Under the pieces are notes generated by a model. That model was not told where the DNA came from. It did no database searches and saw only the letters and a program-made list of their open reading frames with translations. A DNA stretch of 64,000 nucleotides from Castellaniella sp034675905 (GTDB lineage: Bacteria; Pseudomonadota; Gammaproteobacteria; Burkholderiales; Burkholderiaceae_B), in NCBI RefSeq assembly GCF_034675905.1, contig NZ_JAUCCV010000002.1, positions 186,001-250,000 of the forward strand. Reading direction: 5' to 3'. The position numbers and the translations under genes are program-made. Of this stretch, positions 44,963-53,031 are shown piece by piece (position 1 is the stretch's first letter; each line of letters opens with the position of its first letter).

Positions 44963-46288
44963 TTACAGCGCTGCTGCCTGCTCGGCCAGTTCGCGAGCCT
45001 TGCGATAGTTTTCAACCGCAAAGCTATCCCAACCCTGCTCGACTTCAGCCTGGCGGCCAACGACCTTGGTGTCGGGTTTGGCGCGCGAAGTCGTGAACAC
45101 CTGCGTGAACGACGGATCTTTGGACTGCGCTTCAGTGATCGGCATGGCTTCGACCAGCTTGCGGGCCTGGGCAATCAGCTCAGCAGCTTTGGCATTGCCG
45201 CTTTTCGCATGAGCGACCTCGGCCTTCTGAATAGCAGAAACGGCAGCGCGCAGATCATTCAGGCGATAGGTCACCAGCACATCAAACAGCGAATTCACGA
45301 GGGTATAGCGTTCCCCTGACAGATCGACGTCAAACGCGATTGCTCCCGGGGCGAAATCCTTGGAGAAGGGATTGGGGAAGCCTGCCGGCGCGTTCTTATA
45401 GGCGGCGGGATTGACCGGCAAGCGCATGATCGCCGGATTCAGCAAGATTTCCTGACCCTTGGGCGACAGCAGGAATTCGACGAATTTCACCGCGCCAGCC
45501 TGATTGGGGGCGTTTTTGATGACGCCGATATTTGCGGGCACGATGGCGGTCACGCTGGGATAGACCAGATCAACCGGAAAACCAGATGCTTTCGATGCCA
45601 GGCCAAAGAAATCAATCACGATGCCGAACCCCGTCGCGCCCGAATTCACGGCATCCGGAACACCGAAGCTGCGTTCCGTCACGGTGTTCATATTGCCCGA
45701 GATCCATTTCCAGGTAGCCCAGCCCTTATCCCAGCCTTCGCCCTGCAACACAGTTTCCACCGTCAGGTGGGTGGTACCGGAACGCGAAGGCGCGGACATG
45801 GCGACATGGCCGTAGTATTCGGCGCGCTTCAGATCCTCCCACTCTTTGGCGATGGGCAGGTCGTTGGCCTTGATGTAGCGGGTGTTGTACATGATCCCGT
45901 AGCCCGAGGCGGCAAAGCCGAAATAGGTGCCATCAGAATCGTTGATCGGGTAGCCGCCGATGGCATCGGGAATGCCGTCGGCCTTCACGGAGACCTTGGC
46001 CAGCAGCCCATCGGCCTTCAGCACTTCAAAGGCGTCGGGGGCGGAAGCCCACATCAGATCTACGGCATTGGCGCTACGGGTTTCCTGCAGATACGACACT
46101 GCAGCATTGGTATTGCGGCTGACCACCTCCAGAGTGGTGCCGGGATGAGCGGCTTCAAAGGCGGTCTTGAACGGATCCGTCATGTCGCGCGGAAACGAAG
46201 TCACCACCGTCACGGTATCTGCAAAGGCCATGGCGGATGTCACCATCAGCGCGGCGGCAGTGATGCCTAGGGTCAAAGCTTTCTTCAT
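44963..46288 (-). CDS. ABC importer substrate-binding protein, PgtC-like
   Basis: Periplasmic binding protein of 441 aa: signal peptide at residues 1-23 (TLGITAAALMVTSAMAFA), then VTVVTSFPRDMTDPFKTAF, WASAPDAFEVLKADGLL, SRSGTTHLTVETVLQGEGW, RSFGVPDAVNSG, EFLLSPKGQEILLNP and a C-terminal MPITEAQSK. All these blocks recur in order in the PgtC-like protein encoded about 3.5 kb upstream, so the two are paralogues. It opens the importer operon with an AGGAGGAAGAC ribosome site. The ligand is unknown; phosphorylated three-carbon or sugar compounds are a guess from the PgtC kinship and the phosphatase. Confidence 0.9.
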   Translation of the reverse strand: MKKALTLGITAAALMVTSAMAFADTVTVVTSFPRDMTDPFKTAFEAAHPGTTLEVVSRNTNAAVSYLQETRSANAVDLMWASAPDAFEVLKADGLLAKVSVKADGIPDAIGGYPINDSDGTYFGFAASGYGIMYNTRYIKANDLPIAKEWEDLKRAEYYGHVAMSAPSRSGTTHLTVETVLQGEGWDKGWATWKWISGNMNTVTERSFGVPDAVNSGATGFGIVIDFFGLASKASGFPVDLVYPSVTAIVPANIGVIKNAPNQAGAVKFVEFLLSPKGQEILLNPAIMRLPVNPAAYKNAPAGFPNPFSKDFAPGAIAFDVDLSGERYTLVNSLFDVLVTYRLNDLRAAVSAIQKAEVAHAKSGNAKAAELIAQARKLVEAMPITEAQSKDPSFTQVFTTSRAKPDTKVVGRQAEVEQGWDSFAVENYRKARELAEQAAAL

Positions 46289-46377
46289 GTCTTCCTCCTG
46301 TGTTGTGCACTTATTGTTCCCACATTCACCAGATGGATCGCGGTTTTCAATGCACCGGATTCCAACAGGGAAGGGAA

Positions 46378-46406
46378 ACTATGCATGAGCAATTAAAATC
46401 ATGCAA
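46378..46406 (-). promoter_or_regulatory. Sigma-70-like promoter of the PgtC-like ABC operon
   Basis: On the minus strand TTGCAT (46406-46401), a 17-base spacer and CATAGT (46383-46378), about 85 bases upstream of the binding-protein ATG. No -24/-12 (GG-N10-GC) element was found in this gap. Confidence 0.5.
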
Positions 46407-46430
46407 GTGTTTGTTTTTTAAGGAGAAATT

Positions 46431-46469
46431 GAGTCAATAACGACACACGGAATGGGTCATTATTGACTC
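46431..46469. promoter_or_regulatory. 10-bp inverted repeat upstream of ABC operon, candidate operator
   Basis: Perfect arms GAGTCAATAA (46431-46440) and TTATTGACTC (46460-46469) flank a 19-base spacer. The centre is about 45 bases upstream of the candidate -35 box, where an activator would bind. The right arm overlaps the pgtA stop codon. As RNA it would have a long loop and no T-run right after, so a terminator is less likely. Confidence 0.5.
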
Positions 46470-47779
46470 GGATCAGCCCTGTCCAGCAGCTTGTGATGAC
46501 GCAGCCGCAGATACAGCCGTTTACGCGGAATGCCCAGCAAGCTGGCAGCCTCCGTCTTGCGGCCTCCGGTTTCGATCAGTGCGGCGCGCAGCAAACGGGA
46601 CTCAAAATCATCCATGGCAGCGTCATAGCCGGGGCGGGCGGTTTCGCGGCTGTGTCCGTCCTGATCCGGCAGCCCAGGATCCATTCCAATAGACAGGCGT
46701 TCGGCCAGATTACGGACTTCACGAACGTTTCCGGGCCAGTCGTGCCAGGCAATTCGCCGCCGCAGCGCATCGTCAATATGGACCTTGGGCAGATCGTGAC
46801 GTGCCGTGGCTTGGGCAAGAAAATGAGCGAGCAGCAACGCAGCATCATCGCTACGATCGCGCAAAGGGGGCAGATGCAATGCGGCGTTGAAGCGATGAAA
46901 CAGATCAGGCCGCAGCACTCCGTCAGCCAGCAACGCATCCGGCGACCGCTTCACACTACCGAAGATGCGTATATCTACCGGGCGCGGCGCAGCGCCAAGG
47001 GGTGTAATCTCGCGCGCGTCCAACACACGCAGCAAGCGCACTTGAAGCGCATCCGGCATGGACTCCAACTCGTCCAGATACAGTACTCCCCCCTCGGCCC
47101 GAGCAATCAGGCCGGGATTGTCACCGGTACCGAATAATTCACGATCCACCTCGGCTTCATTCAATGCCCCGCAATTGATGGCGATCAAAGGGCCATTGGC
47201 GCGCGAAGACAGATCGTGCAACACACGAGCCACCAGTTCCTTACCAGCGCCGGTTTCGCCCACGATCAGCAAATCCAGCGACAAGCCGGCCAAGGTCCGC
47301 ACTTTCCGACGCAGTTCCTGCATGGCAGGGGAGCGTCCGATCAACAGTTCCTCAGGTGTTGCATTGCGTTCCAAGCGATCGCGCAAGCGCACGTTTTCCA
47401 GATGCAGACCGCGCATAGCCTGTGCGCGCCGCAATACATCCAACATCAGTTCGGGCGGACAGGGTTTTTCCAGAAAATCATGCGCACCGCCGCGCATGGC
47501 GCGCATCGCGGCAGGCACATCGCCATGCGCGGTGATCAGGATAAAGGGCACATCTGGCGCAAGCGCGCGCGCCCTATCCAGGAAATCCAGGCCCGACAGA
47601 CCCGGCATCCGCAGATCCGATAGGATCACACCGGGAAAATCGGCGGTCAGCACTGCCAGCGCGGCAGTCGCGTCCGCAAAACCCAGCACCTGAAACCCAA
47701 CCAGCTCCAGCGTCTCGATCGTGGCCAGCCGCAGGTCCGCGTCATCTTCGACCAACATCACGTGTTGCACATCACTCAT
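46460..47779 (-). CDS. pgtA: PgtA-like response regulator lacking the GAFTGA loop
   Basis: A 439-aa NtrC-family response regulator. Receiver at residues 1-120 with acidic pocket VEDDAD and phospho-Asp in SDLRMPGLSG; AAA+ domain at about 145-370 with Walker A VGETGAGKELVARVL and Walker B GGVLYLDELE; C-terminal Fis-type HTH (TEAASLLGIPRKRLYLRLR). The sigma-54-contact stretch normally ELFGHxxGAFTGA reads ELFGTGDNPGLIARAEGG, so GAFTGA is absent. It overlaps pgtB by eight bases. Related to PgtA, which controls phosphoglycerate uptake in Salmonella. Confidence 0.85.
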   Translation of the reverse strand: MSDVQHVMLVEDDADLRLATIETLELVGFQVLGFADATAALAVLTADFPGVILSDLRMPGLSGLDFLDRARALAPDVPFILITAHGDVPAAMRAMRGGAHDFLEKPCPPELMLDVLRRAQAMRGLHLENVRLRDRLERNATPEELLIGRSPAMQELRRKVRTLAGLSLDLLIVGETGAGKELVARVLHDLSSRANGPLIAINCGALNEAEVDRELFGTGDNPGLIARAEGGVLYLDELESMPDALQVRLLRVLDAREITPLGAAPRPVDIRIFGSVKRSPDALLADGVLRPDLFHRFNAALHLPPLRDRSDDAALLLAHFLAQATARHDLPKVHIDDALRRRIAWHDWPGNVREVRNLAERLSIGMDPGLPDQDGHSRETARPGYDAAMDDFESRLLRAALIETGGRKTEAASLLGIPRKRLYLRLRHHKLLDRADPSQ

Positions 47780-49763
47780 CTTCGTCTCCTTGCCAGCGCT
47801 TCAGGCGCAGCCGCACGACAGCCCCGCCCTGCGCCTGCTGCTCGATCTCCAAGTGCCCGCCCATATCCTGCATGACGTTAAATGAGATCGACAACCCAAG
47901 CCCCAGCCCCTTGCCCGGCTCTTTTGTCGTCACAAAGGGATCCGTCAGGATTTGCCCGCTCTGCCCGCCCAGGCCCACGCCATTGTCGCGGATCAACAAA
48001 TTGACCGGATCGCCGCCATCCCGCTCGATCCGGATGAGGCCTTGCGCGGATGCCTCCTCGCGCGCGAGGATGGCGTCCAGCGCATTGCCCAGAATATTCA
48101 ACAAGACCTGTTCCAGCAGAATCTCATCGGCAGCGACCGCCAGCCCGTCCAGATCATCGCATTGCACTGCCACCCCTTCGGTGCGGAAACGGTGATCCAG
48201 CAGCTCCAGCGCGGCGTTCATCGGCTCGGCCACCAGCACACGGCTGTTGCGATGAGCGGATCGACGGGCAATACGGCGCAGATGGCCGATCGTGCGGGTG
48301 ATCCGCTCGAGCAGCGCGTCGATTCGCGACAGCGCCGGACGGATCTCAGGATGAGCCACGCCGAGATTGTGCAGCCGATAGCCGATGGCAGCCAGCGGCT
48401 GGTTGATTTCGTGGCTGATGGCAGCGGACATCTGGCCCAGCGCGGCCATCTTGCCTGCCTGCACCAGATCGCGCTGTGTCAGCTCCAAGCGCTCGATCGC
48501 CTGTTGGCGCTCACGCACCGAAGCGCGAAACACATCCACCGCCCGCGTCATGTCGGCGATTTCGTCGTCAACATCCGGTCGGGCATGCGCCAGATCGAGA
48601 CTGGCCTTTCCCGCCGTCAGATCGCCTCGAGCAATGCGCCGCAAATCCTCTGACAAGGCCTCGATCCGCAATAGAATGCGGCGATGGACGCCAAGCACCA
48701 AGATAAGGGTTGTCGCAACCACTCCCAGCAATGTCACCACCGCCAGCCAGATTGAACCGCTGCGAATGGCAGAGGCAGCCGCATCGGCACTGTGCTGCGC
48801 TCCGATGCGTTCGGACCGCCCCAGCTCGGTCAGCGCCGCCTGCATCCGCGCCAGAGCCGCCTGCGCGGCATGCAGCTGGGTCACGGCGGACCGGTGCAGA
48901 TCCAGCCGCTGCGCTTGCTGCGCGAAGACGTTCCCCTCCCCCGTCGCCAGGGCTTTCAAGCGATCCAGGGCCTGGACCAGCAATCTGATTCCCACTCGCG
49001 GCGCCAGATTCAGCTGCGCCAACGCCAGCCTGTCCAGCGTGTCGCGGCCCAGCCCACGTGTCTGTTCCAGCACATCCAGGCTGCTGGCCGAGCGCGCCTG
49101 CAATAGCAGCGCCGTCAGGGTGGCAGCCTCGGACCCGATCTGCTGTACCCGGTCGCGCAGCAGCCAGTCGCGCGACAGAGCCTGTTCCGCCGCGCGCCGC
49201 ACCCCCAGATCGGTTTCGACGACCAGCGCGGCAAGCTGCGTATCCATATTGAAGGACAGGTCGCTGAGAATCCCCTGCACCTGATCCTGCACATCGGCAT
49301 GGATCCAGCGCAAGTCGACACCCGCCTGGGCTTCCTCGCGTGCATGACGAGCCAGATCCGCGCCGATCCGGCTGAAATGATTCAAGGCCTCGCGCAGATC
49401 GCGTTCCGCCGCCCCCGTCGCCACGCGGGTCGCGGCGCGTTCCGGCACGGCCTGCAGCACAGGCGAAGCCAGCACCGCCTGGACTCCCCGTGTGGCCTTG
49501 TCGATGGCCTGAGACACCTGCGTAGCGGGCATGGCAGGATCCGCAACCACCTGCATGGCAAGCGCAGCCAATTCACCCGTAGCCTCGGCCAATTCGCCCG
49601 CCAAGGCAACCGCCGGAATCCGATCCTGGGCCAGCATGTGGAAATCGCGCTCGGCTCGCAGCATCACGGCCATCCCCACCGCCAGCACGCCAGCCGCAAT
49701 CACCACGACCAGCAGCAGTACGGCCAGCACACGGCCTCTGATCGAGCCTCGCCATCGTCTCAT
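47772..49763 (-). CDS. pgtB: PgtB-like sensor histidine kinase
   Basis: A 663-aa membrane kinase, close to Salmonella PgtB (668 aa). Helix 1 at about residues 10-32 (VLAVLLLVVVIAAGVLAVGM), a long helical periplasmic domain, helix 2 around residue 340 (WLAVVTLLGVVATTLILVLG), a HAMP-like segment, then H-box AAISHEINQPLAAIG, N-box LLNILGNALDAI and ATP lid motifs IRDNGVGLGG and GLGLGLSISF. ATG 49763 overlaps the pgtC stop (ATGA). The longer frame to 49829 lies inside pgtC. Expected to phosphorylate the PgtA-like regulator. Confidence 0.88.
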   Translation of the reverse strand: MRRWRGSIRGRVLAVLLLVVVIAAGVLAVGMAVMLRAERDFHMLAQDRIPAVALAGELAEATGELAALAMQVVADPAMPATQVSQAIDKATRGVQAVLASPVLQAVPERAATRVATGAAERDLREALNHFSRIGADLARHAREEAQAGVDLRWIHADVQDQVQGILSDLSFNMDTQLAALVVETDLGVRRAAEQALSRDWLLRDRVQQIGSEAATLTALLLQARSASSLDVLEQTRGLGRDTLDRLALAQLNLAPRVGIRLLVQALDRLKALATGEGNVFAQQAQRLDLHRSAVTQLHAAQAALARMQAALTELGRSERIGAQHSADAAASAIRSGSIWLAVVTLLGVVATTLILVLGVHRRILLRIEALSEDLRRIARGDLTAGKASLDLAHARPDVDDEIADMTRAVDVFRASVRERQQAIERLELTQRDLVQAGKMAALGQMSAAISHEINQPLAAIGYRLHNLGVAHPEIRPALSRIDALLERITRTIGHLRRIARRSAHRNSRVLVAEPMNAALELLDHRFRTEGVAVQCDDLDGLAVAADEILLEQVLLNILGNALDAILAREEASAQGLIRIERDGGDPVNLLIRDNGVGLGGQSGQILTDPFVTTKEPGKGLGLGLSISFNVMQDMGGHLEIEQQAQGGAVVRLRLKRWQGDEDE

Positions 49764-50950
49764 GGCAATTCCAGCAAACGGATGTACGCCTCGGCCTCGA
49801 GCAGCATCGTGTGAGACCGCTCGGCCCACGCCACCAGGGTCTCGCGTGTCTGAGGGGCTGAGCGCGCCTGGTGTTCGGTCATCGGCATCCAGGTCAGCAA
49901 GCGCCGGATGCGAGCGCGCTCAGCCGCCGGAGCCCGATCCAGCGCCCGCAGACGGCGCCACAGATCACGGCGCAACAACAAGTCGCGCGCGACAAAGGCT
50001 TCGAAAACCTGATTGACCTGCCAGTACCGCCGCGCAGCCAATTTGGCATCGTACCGGGACCAGCTGAAATTCAAGGCCGCCCGGATCTCAGGCTGCAAGG
50101 ATTCCGCCAATTCCGCCCGCACGACAGGATCCACAGGAATGCGGCGGATGTCGGGACGCAACAAAGTACGCTGACCTTCTTCGGACAGCAGGAACTTCAT
50201 GAATGCGAGCGCCGCATCCGTGTGTCGGCCTCCTCGCAACGCGGCGATTCTTGCCGGAATCATCAGCACCGGGCGACCATAGCGAAACGCCAAGCCGTCC
50301 ACCCCGCGCGTCAGCGCCAGAAAGTCGATGCTCAGCCCGATCTCGGCCTCACCCCTCTGGACGCCTTCCAGCACGCCAAAGCTGCGGGCGGAGATCGTAT
50401 TCAACTGCCCGGCCAGTTCCAGGATCCATGCCCATCCTGCCCGCCATCCGCGATCCTGCAAAATGGTTTCCAGCAACGAATGCGTCGTGCCCGAGCGCAT
50501 CGGATGAGACATCACGATACTCTGGGAAAAAGCAGGATCCAGCAGATCGTTCCAGTCCTGCGGCACCTGGAAATCCTGCGCGGCGCCCTGAGCGCTGCGC
50601 CACGTCCAACCCACCGCCGACCACGCGAAATCCGCATGCGCCCCCAAGCCCAGATCCAGCAGCTGGCCGGCATCTTCCAGCACGACAAAGGCCTCGGGCG
50701 CAGAGGCCCAGAACAGGTCAAAGCGCCGGTCGTTGCCGGCCAGCACTTCATCCACGGCGGCAGGCGTGTTCTTGTTCAGCACCCGGACCTGGATATCCGG
50801 GTGACGCTGCGCAAACACCTCGAGGAGCGGGTCGACCATATCGGCCTGGTACGAGGTGATGATCCGCAGTTCCGTCGTCGCGAAGACGACAGGCGGCGCC
50901 AGGATCGCCAGCAAAAAGAGCAGCCTGGACATCCAGCCCCGAATCCACAT
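49760..50950 (-). CDS. pgtC: PgtC-like periplasmic sensory binding protein
   Basis: A 396-aa exported protein (Salmonella PgtC 397 aa). Signal peptide SRLLFLLAILAPPVVFA, then LRIITSYQADMVDPLLEVF, DLFWASAPEAFVVLEDAG, MRSGTTHSLLETILQDRGW, RSFGVLEGVQRG, KFLLSEEGQRTLLRP and MPMTEHQAR. These align in order with the transport binding protein of the adjacent operon, but about 20 residues near the hinge are missing. ATG 50950 follows GGAG at seven bases; the frame to 51013 is less supported. By analogy it presents ligand to PgtB rather than to the permease. Confidence 0.86.
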   Translation of the reverse strand: MWIRGWMSRLLFLLAILAPPVVFATTELRIITSYQADMVDPLLEVFAQRHPDIQVRVLNKNTPAAVDEVLAGNDRRFDLFWASAPEAFVVLEDAGQLLDLGLGAHADFAWSAVGWTWRSAQGAAQDFQVPQDWNDLLDPAFSQSIVMSHPMRSGTTHSLLETILQDRGWRAGWAWILELAGQLNTISARSFGVLEGVQRGEAEIGLSIDFLALTRGVDGLAFRYGRPVLMIPARIAALRGGRHTDAALAFMKFLLSEEGQRTLLRPDIRRIPVDPVVRAELAESLQPEIRAALNFSWSRYDAKLAARRYWQVNQVFEAFVARDLLLRRDLWRRLRALDRAPAAERARIRRLLTWMPMTEHQARSAPQTRETLVAWAERSHTMLLEAEAYIRLLELP

Positions 50951-51187
50951 CGGACGGCTCCGGGCTGAGGGCCGCGCTTTACTTGTACGCCGCAATGTTT
51001 GCATCCTCCACACTCACGTTTCTGAAGCGCCTTTTTTGATCGTGACAATATACGGCACTCTCTTCGCTGATGACCTTCTTGACAAGCCACGCGGGACAGA
51101 CAAGACTTGGCAAACATTGAACCAGCAAGGAATCAGGACCGCACCGCGGATCCTCGTCAACATACAGTCGTCTTACACGGAGGCACA

Positions 51188-53029
51188 GTGCATCACGCGA
51201 CGCATCGTGAAGAAGCAGTTCCACAAGGTCGTGACACAAGGAACCTGATATTTTCAAGATACCGCCTGAAGATCGCACTGAGCGAGCCGACGGCGCTGAT
51301 CGGCATCCTGACTGCACTGCTGTTCTCTTACCTGATCGCCGCGCCTATTGTGTCACTGCTAAGCGACGCCTTCCGGGTCCAGTATGCTGATGCAATGCGC
51401 ACAGGCCAAAAAATCGGGGCCTTCACGTACTACCACCTGGAACGGGTATTCCAGTCCATCGTCGCACCCGATATTTTATGGAACCCGCTGATCAATACAC
51501 TCAGCATCGCGTTCGGGGCAATGGCCATCGCCCTGGTCGGCGGCGGCATTCTGGCATGGCTGATCAGCAGAACCGACATTCTGGGACGCAAGTGGTTCGC
51601 GACCGCGCTCATTGTTCCGTACATGCTGCCGTCGTGGACCATCGCACTGGCATGGAGCTCGATCTTTCTGAACCGCACCGTCGGCGGCCAACCGGGACTG
51701 CTGGAATCCCTAGGATTCGAGCCGCCCGACTGGCTTGCCTATGGTCAATTTCCCATCACCATCGTCCTGGCATTGCATTACACGCCGTTCATCATTCTGC
51801 TGTTCGGCAACGCCCTGCGCTCTCTTGATTCTCAGCTCGAGGATTCCGCGCGCATGCTGGGCGCGCGCCCCTGGATCGTCGCCCGAAAAATCATTATTCC
51901 GCTGATGCGTCCCTCTCTACTCTCAGCCGTCACACTGATTTTCGCAAAGTGCCTGGGAGATTTCGGTGTGGCCTACATACTGGGGGCCCCAGTCAAATAC
52001 GATGTGCTTGCCACATCCCTGTTTCGCAGCGTCACCGCCAGACAAGGCGGCGAAGCCGCCGTGCTGGCCGGTGTGATCATCCTGATCGGTTCTCTCTCCG
52101 TCCTGATCGATGCCCGTCTGGTACGCGAGGCGCGCCGCTTCATCACGATCGGTTCGAAAGGTTCGATGAACCGCACCCAAAGGCTTGGATCCTGGCGATT
52201 GCCCATGACCGTTTTCGCCAGCGCCATGTTTACTGTCAGCGTCCTGATCCCCTTGACGGTCCTGTTCCTGAGCACCGTGATGCGCACACCGGGCAACTTT
52301 GCGCTCGACAACTTTACCTGGGCTTATTGGACAGGCCACGATCTCCCCACCACGGCGCTACGCACCGGCATCCTGGTCACCCCTGAATTCTGGCAAGCCG
52401 CCTGGAACTCTCTCTGGATTGTCGGCATCGCAGCCGTTGGCGCAGGGGTGCTCGGCATGCTGGTCGGATACGTCGTGGTGCGCACGTCGCTCAAATCCAT
52501 CGGCGCCTATCTGCGATATATCACTTTCCTGCCCTATCTGGTGCCTGGCATCGCATTTGCGGCAGCATGCCTATCGATTTTCGCGGTACCCCACGGGCCG
52601 ATTCCTGCCCTTTACGGAACGGCGCTCATTTTGATTCTGGCCCTGCTGGCCGACCAGATGCCCTTTGCGTCGCGCGCCGGCATCTCCGCCATGATGCAGC
52701 TTGGCAAGGACCCGGAAGAAGCGGCCCAGGTTGCAGGCGCAGGCTGGTGGAAACGCCTGCTGAGCGTGGTGATCCCTATCCAGAAAGGGCCACTGGCCGC
52801 CGGCATCCTGCTGCCTTTCATATCGGGGCTTAAAGGATTGAGCCTGGTCATCATGCTGGCAACACCCGGAACCGACTTACTGACCACCTACGCGATACGG
52901 CTGGTTGACTTCGGTTATGGCCAAGCTGCCAATGCCGTGGTGTTGATGCTGTCGGCAATCGCATTCTTTGGAACACTGTTTTTGCAAAAAACGACGAAGA
53001 CAAGTCTGGCGTCGGGACTGGGAGGTTGA
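51188..53029 (+). CDS. ABC importer permease, fused double-domain (second system)
   Basis: A 613-aa inner-membrane protein with two permease halves. The EAA-type loops read EDSARMLGARPWIVARKII in the first half and EEAAQVAGAGWWKRLLSVV in the second. The start is GTG 51188, preceded by GGAGG at five bases; the frame opens 27 codons earlier at a TTG that lacks a ribosome site. It diverges from pgtC across a 237-base region. The stop overlaps the GGAGG site of the next gene. Sequence differs from the first importer's permease, so this is an independent system, not a copy. Confidence 0.9.
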   Translation: MHHATHREEAVPQGRDTRNLIFSRYRLKIALSEPTALIGILTALLFSYLIAAPIVSLLSDAFRVQYADAMRTGQKIGAFTYYHLERVFQSIVAPDILWNPLINTLSIAFGAMAIALVGGGILAWLISRTDILGRKWFATALIVPYMLPSWTIALAWSSIFLNRTVGGQPGLLESLGFEPPDWLAYGQFPITIVLALHYTPFIILLFGNALRSLDSQLEDSARMLGARPWIVARKIIIPLMRPSLLSAVTLIFAKCLGDFGVAYILGAPVKYDVLATSLFRSVTARQGGEAAVLAGVIILIGSLSVLIDARLVREARRFITIGSKGSMNRTQRLGSWRLPMTVFASAMFTVSVLIPLTVLFLSTVMRTPGNFALDNFTWAYWTGHDLPTTALRTGILVTPEFWQAAWNSLWIVGIAAVGAGVLGMLVGYVVVRTSLKSIGAYLRYITFLPYLVPGIAFAAACLSIFAVPHGPIPALYGTALILILALLADQMPFASRAGISAMMQLGKDPEEAAQVAGAGWWKRLLSVVIPIQKGPLAAGILLPFISGLKGLSLVIMLATPGTDLLTTYAIRLVDFGYGQAANAVVLMLSAIAFFGTLFLQKTTKTSLASGLGG

Positions 53030-53031
53030 TC

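Noticed and set aside
51100..51125. Sigma-54 promoter TTGGCAAACATTGAA upstream of the second importer
   Set aside because: The spacing between the GG and GC-type elements is wrong by at least one base and the second element lacks GC.
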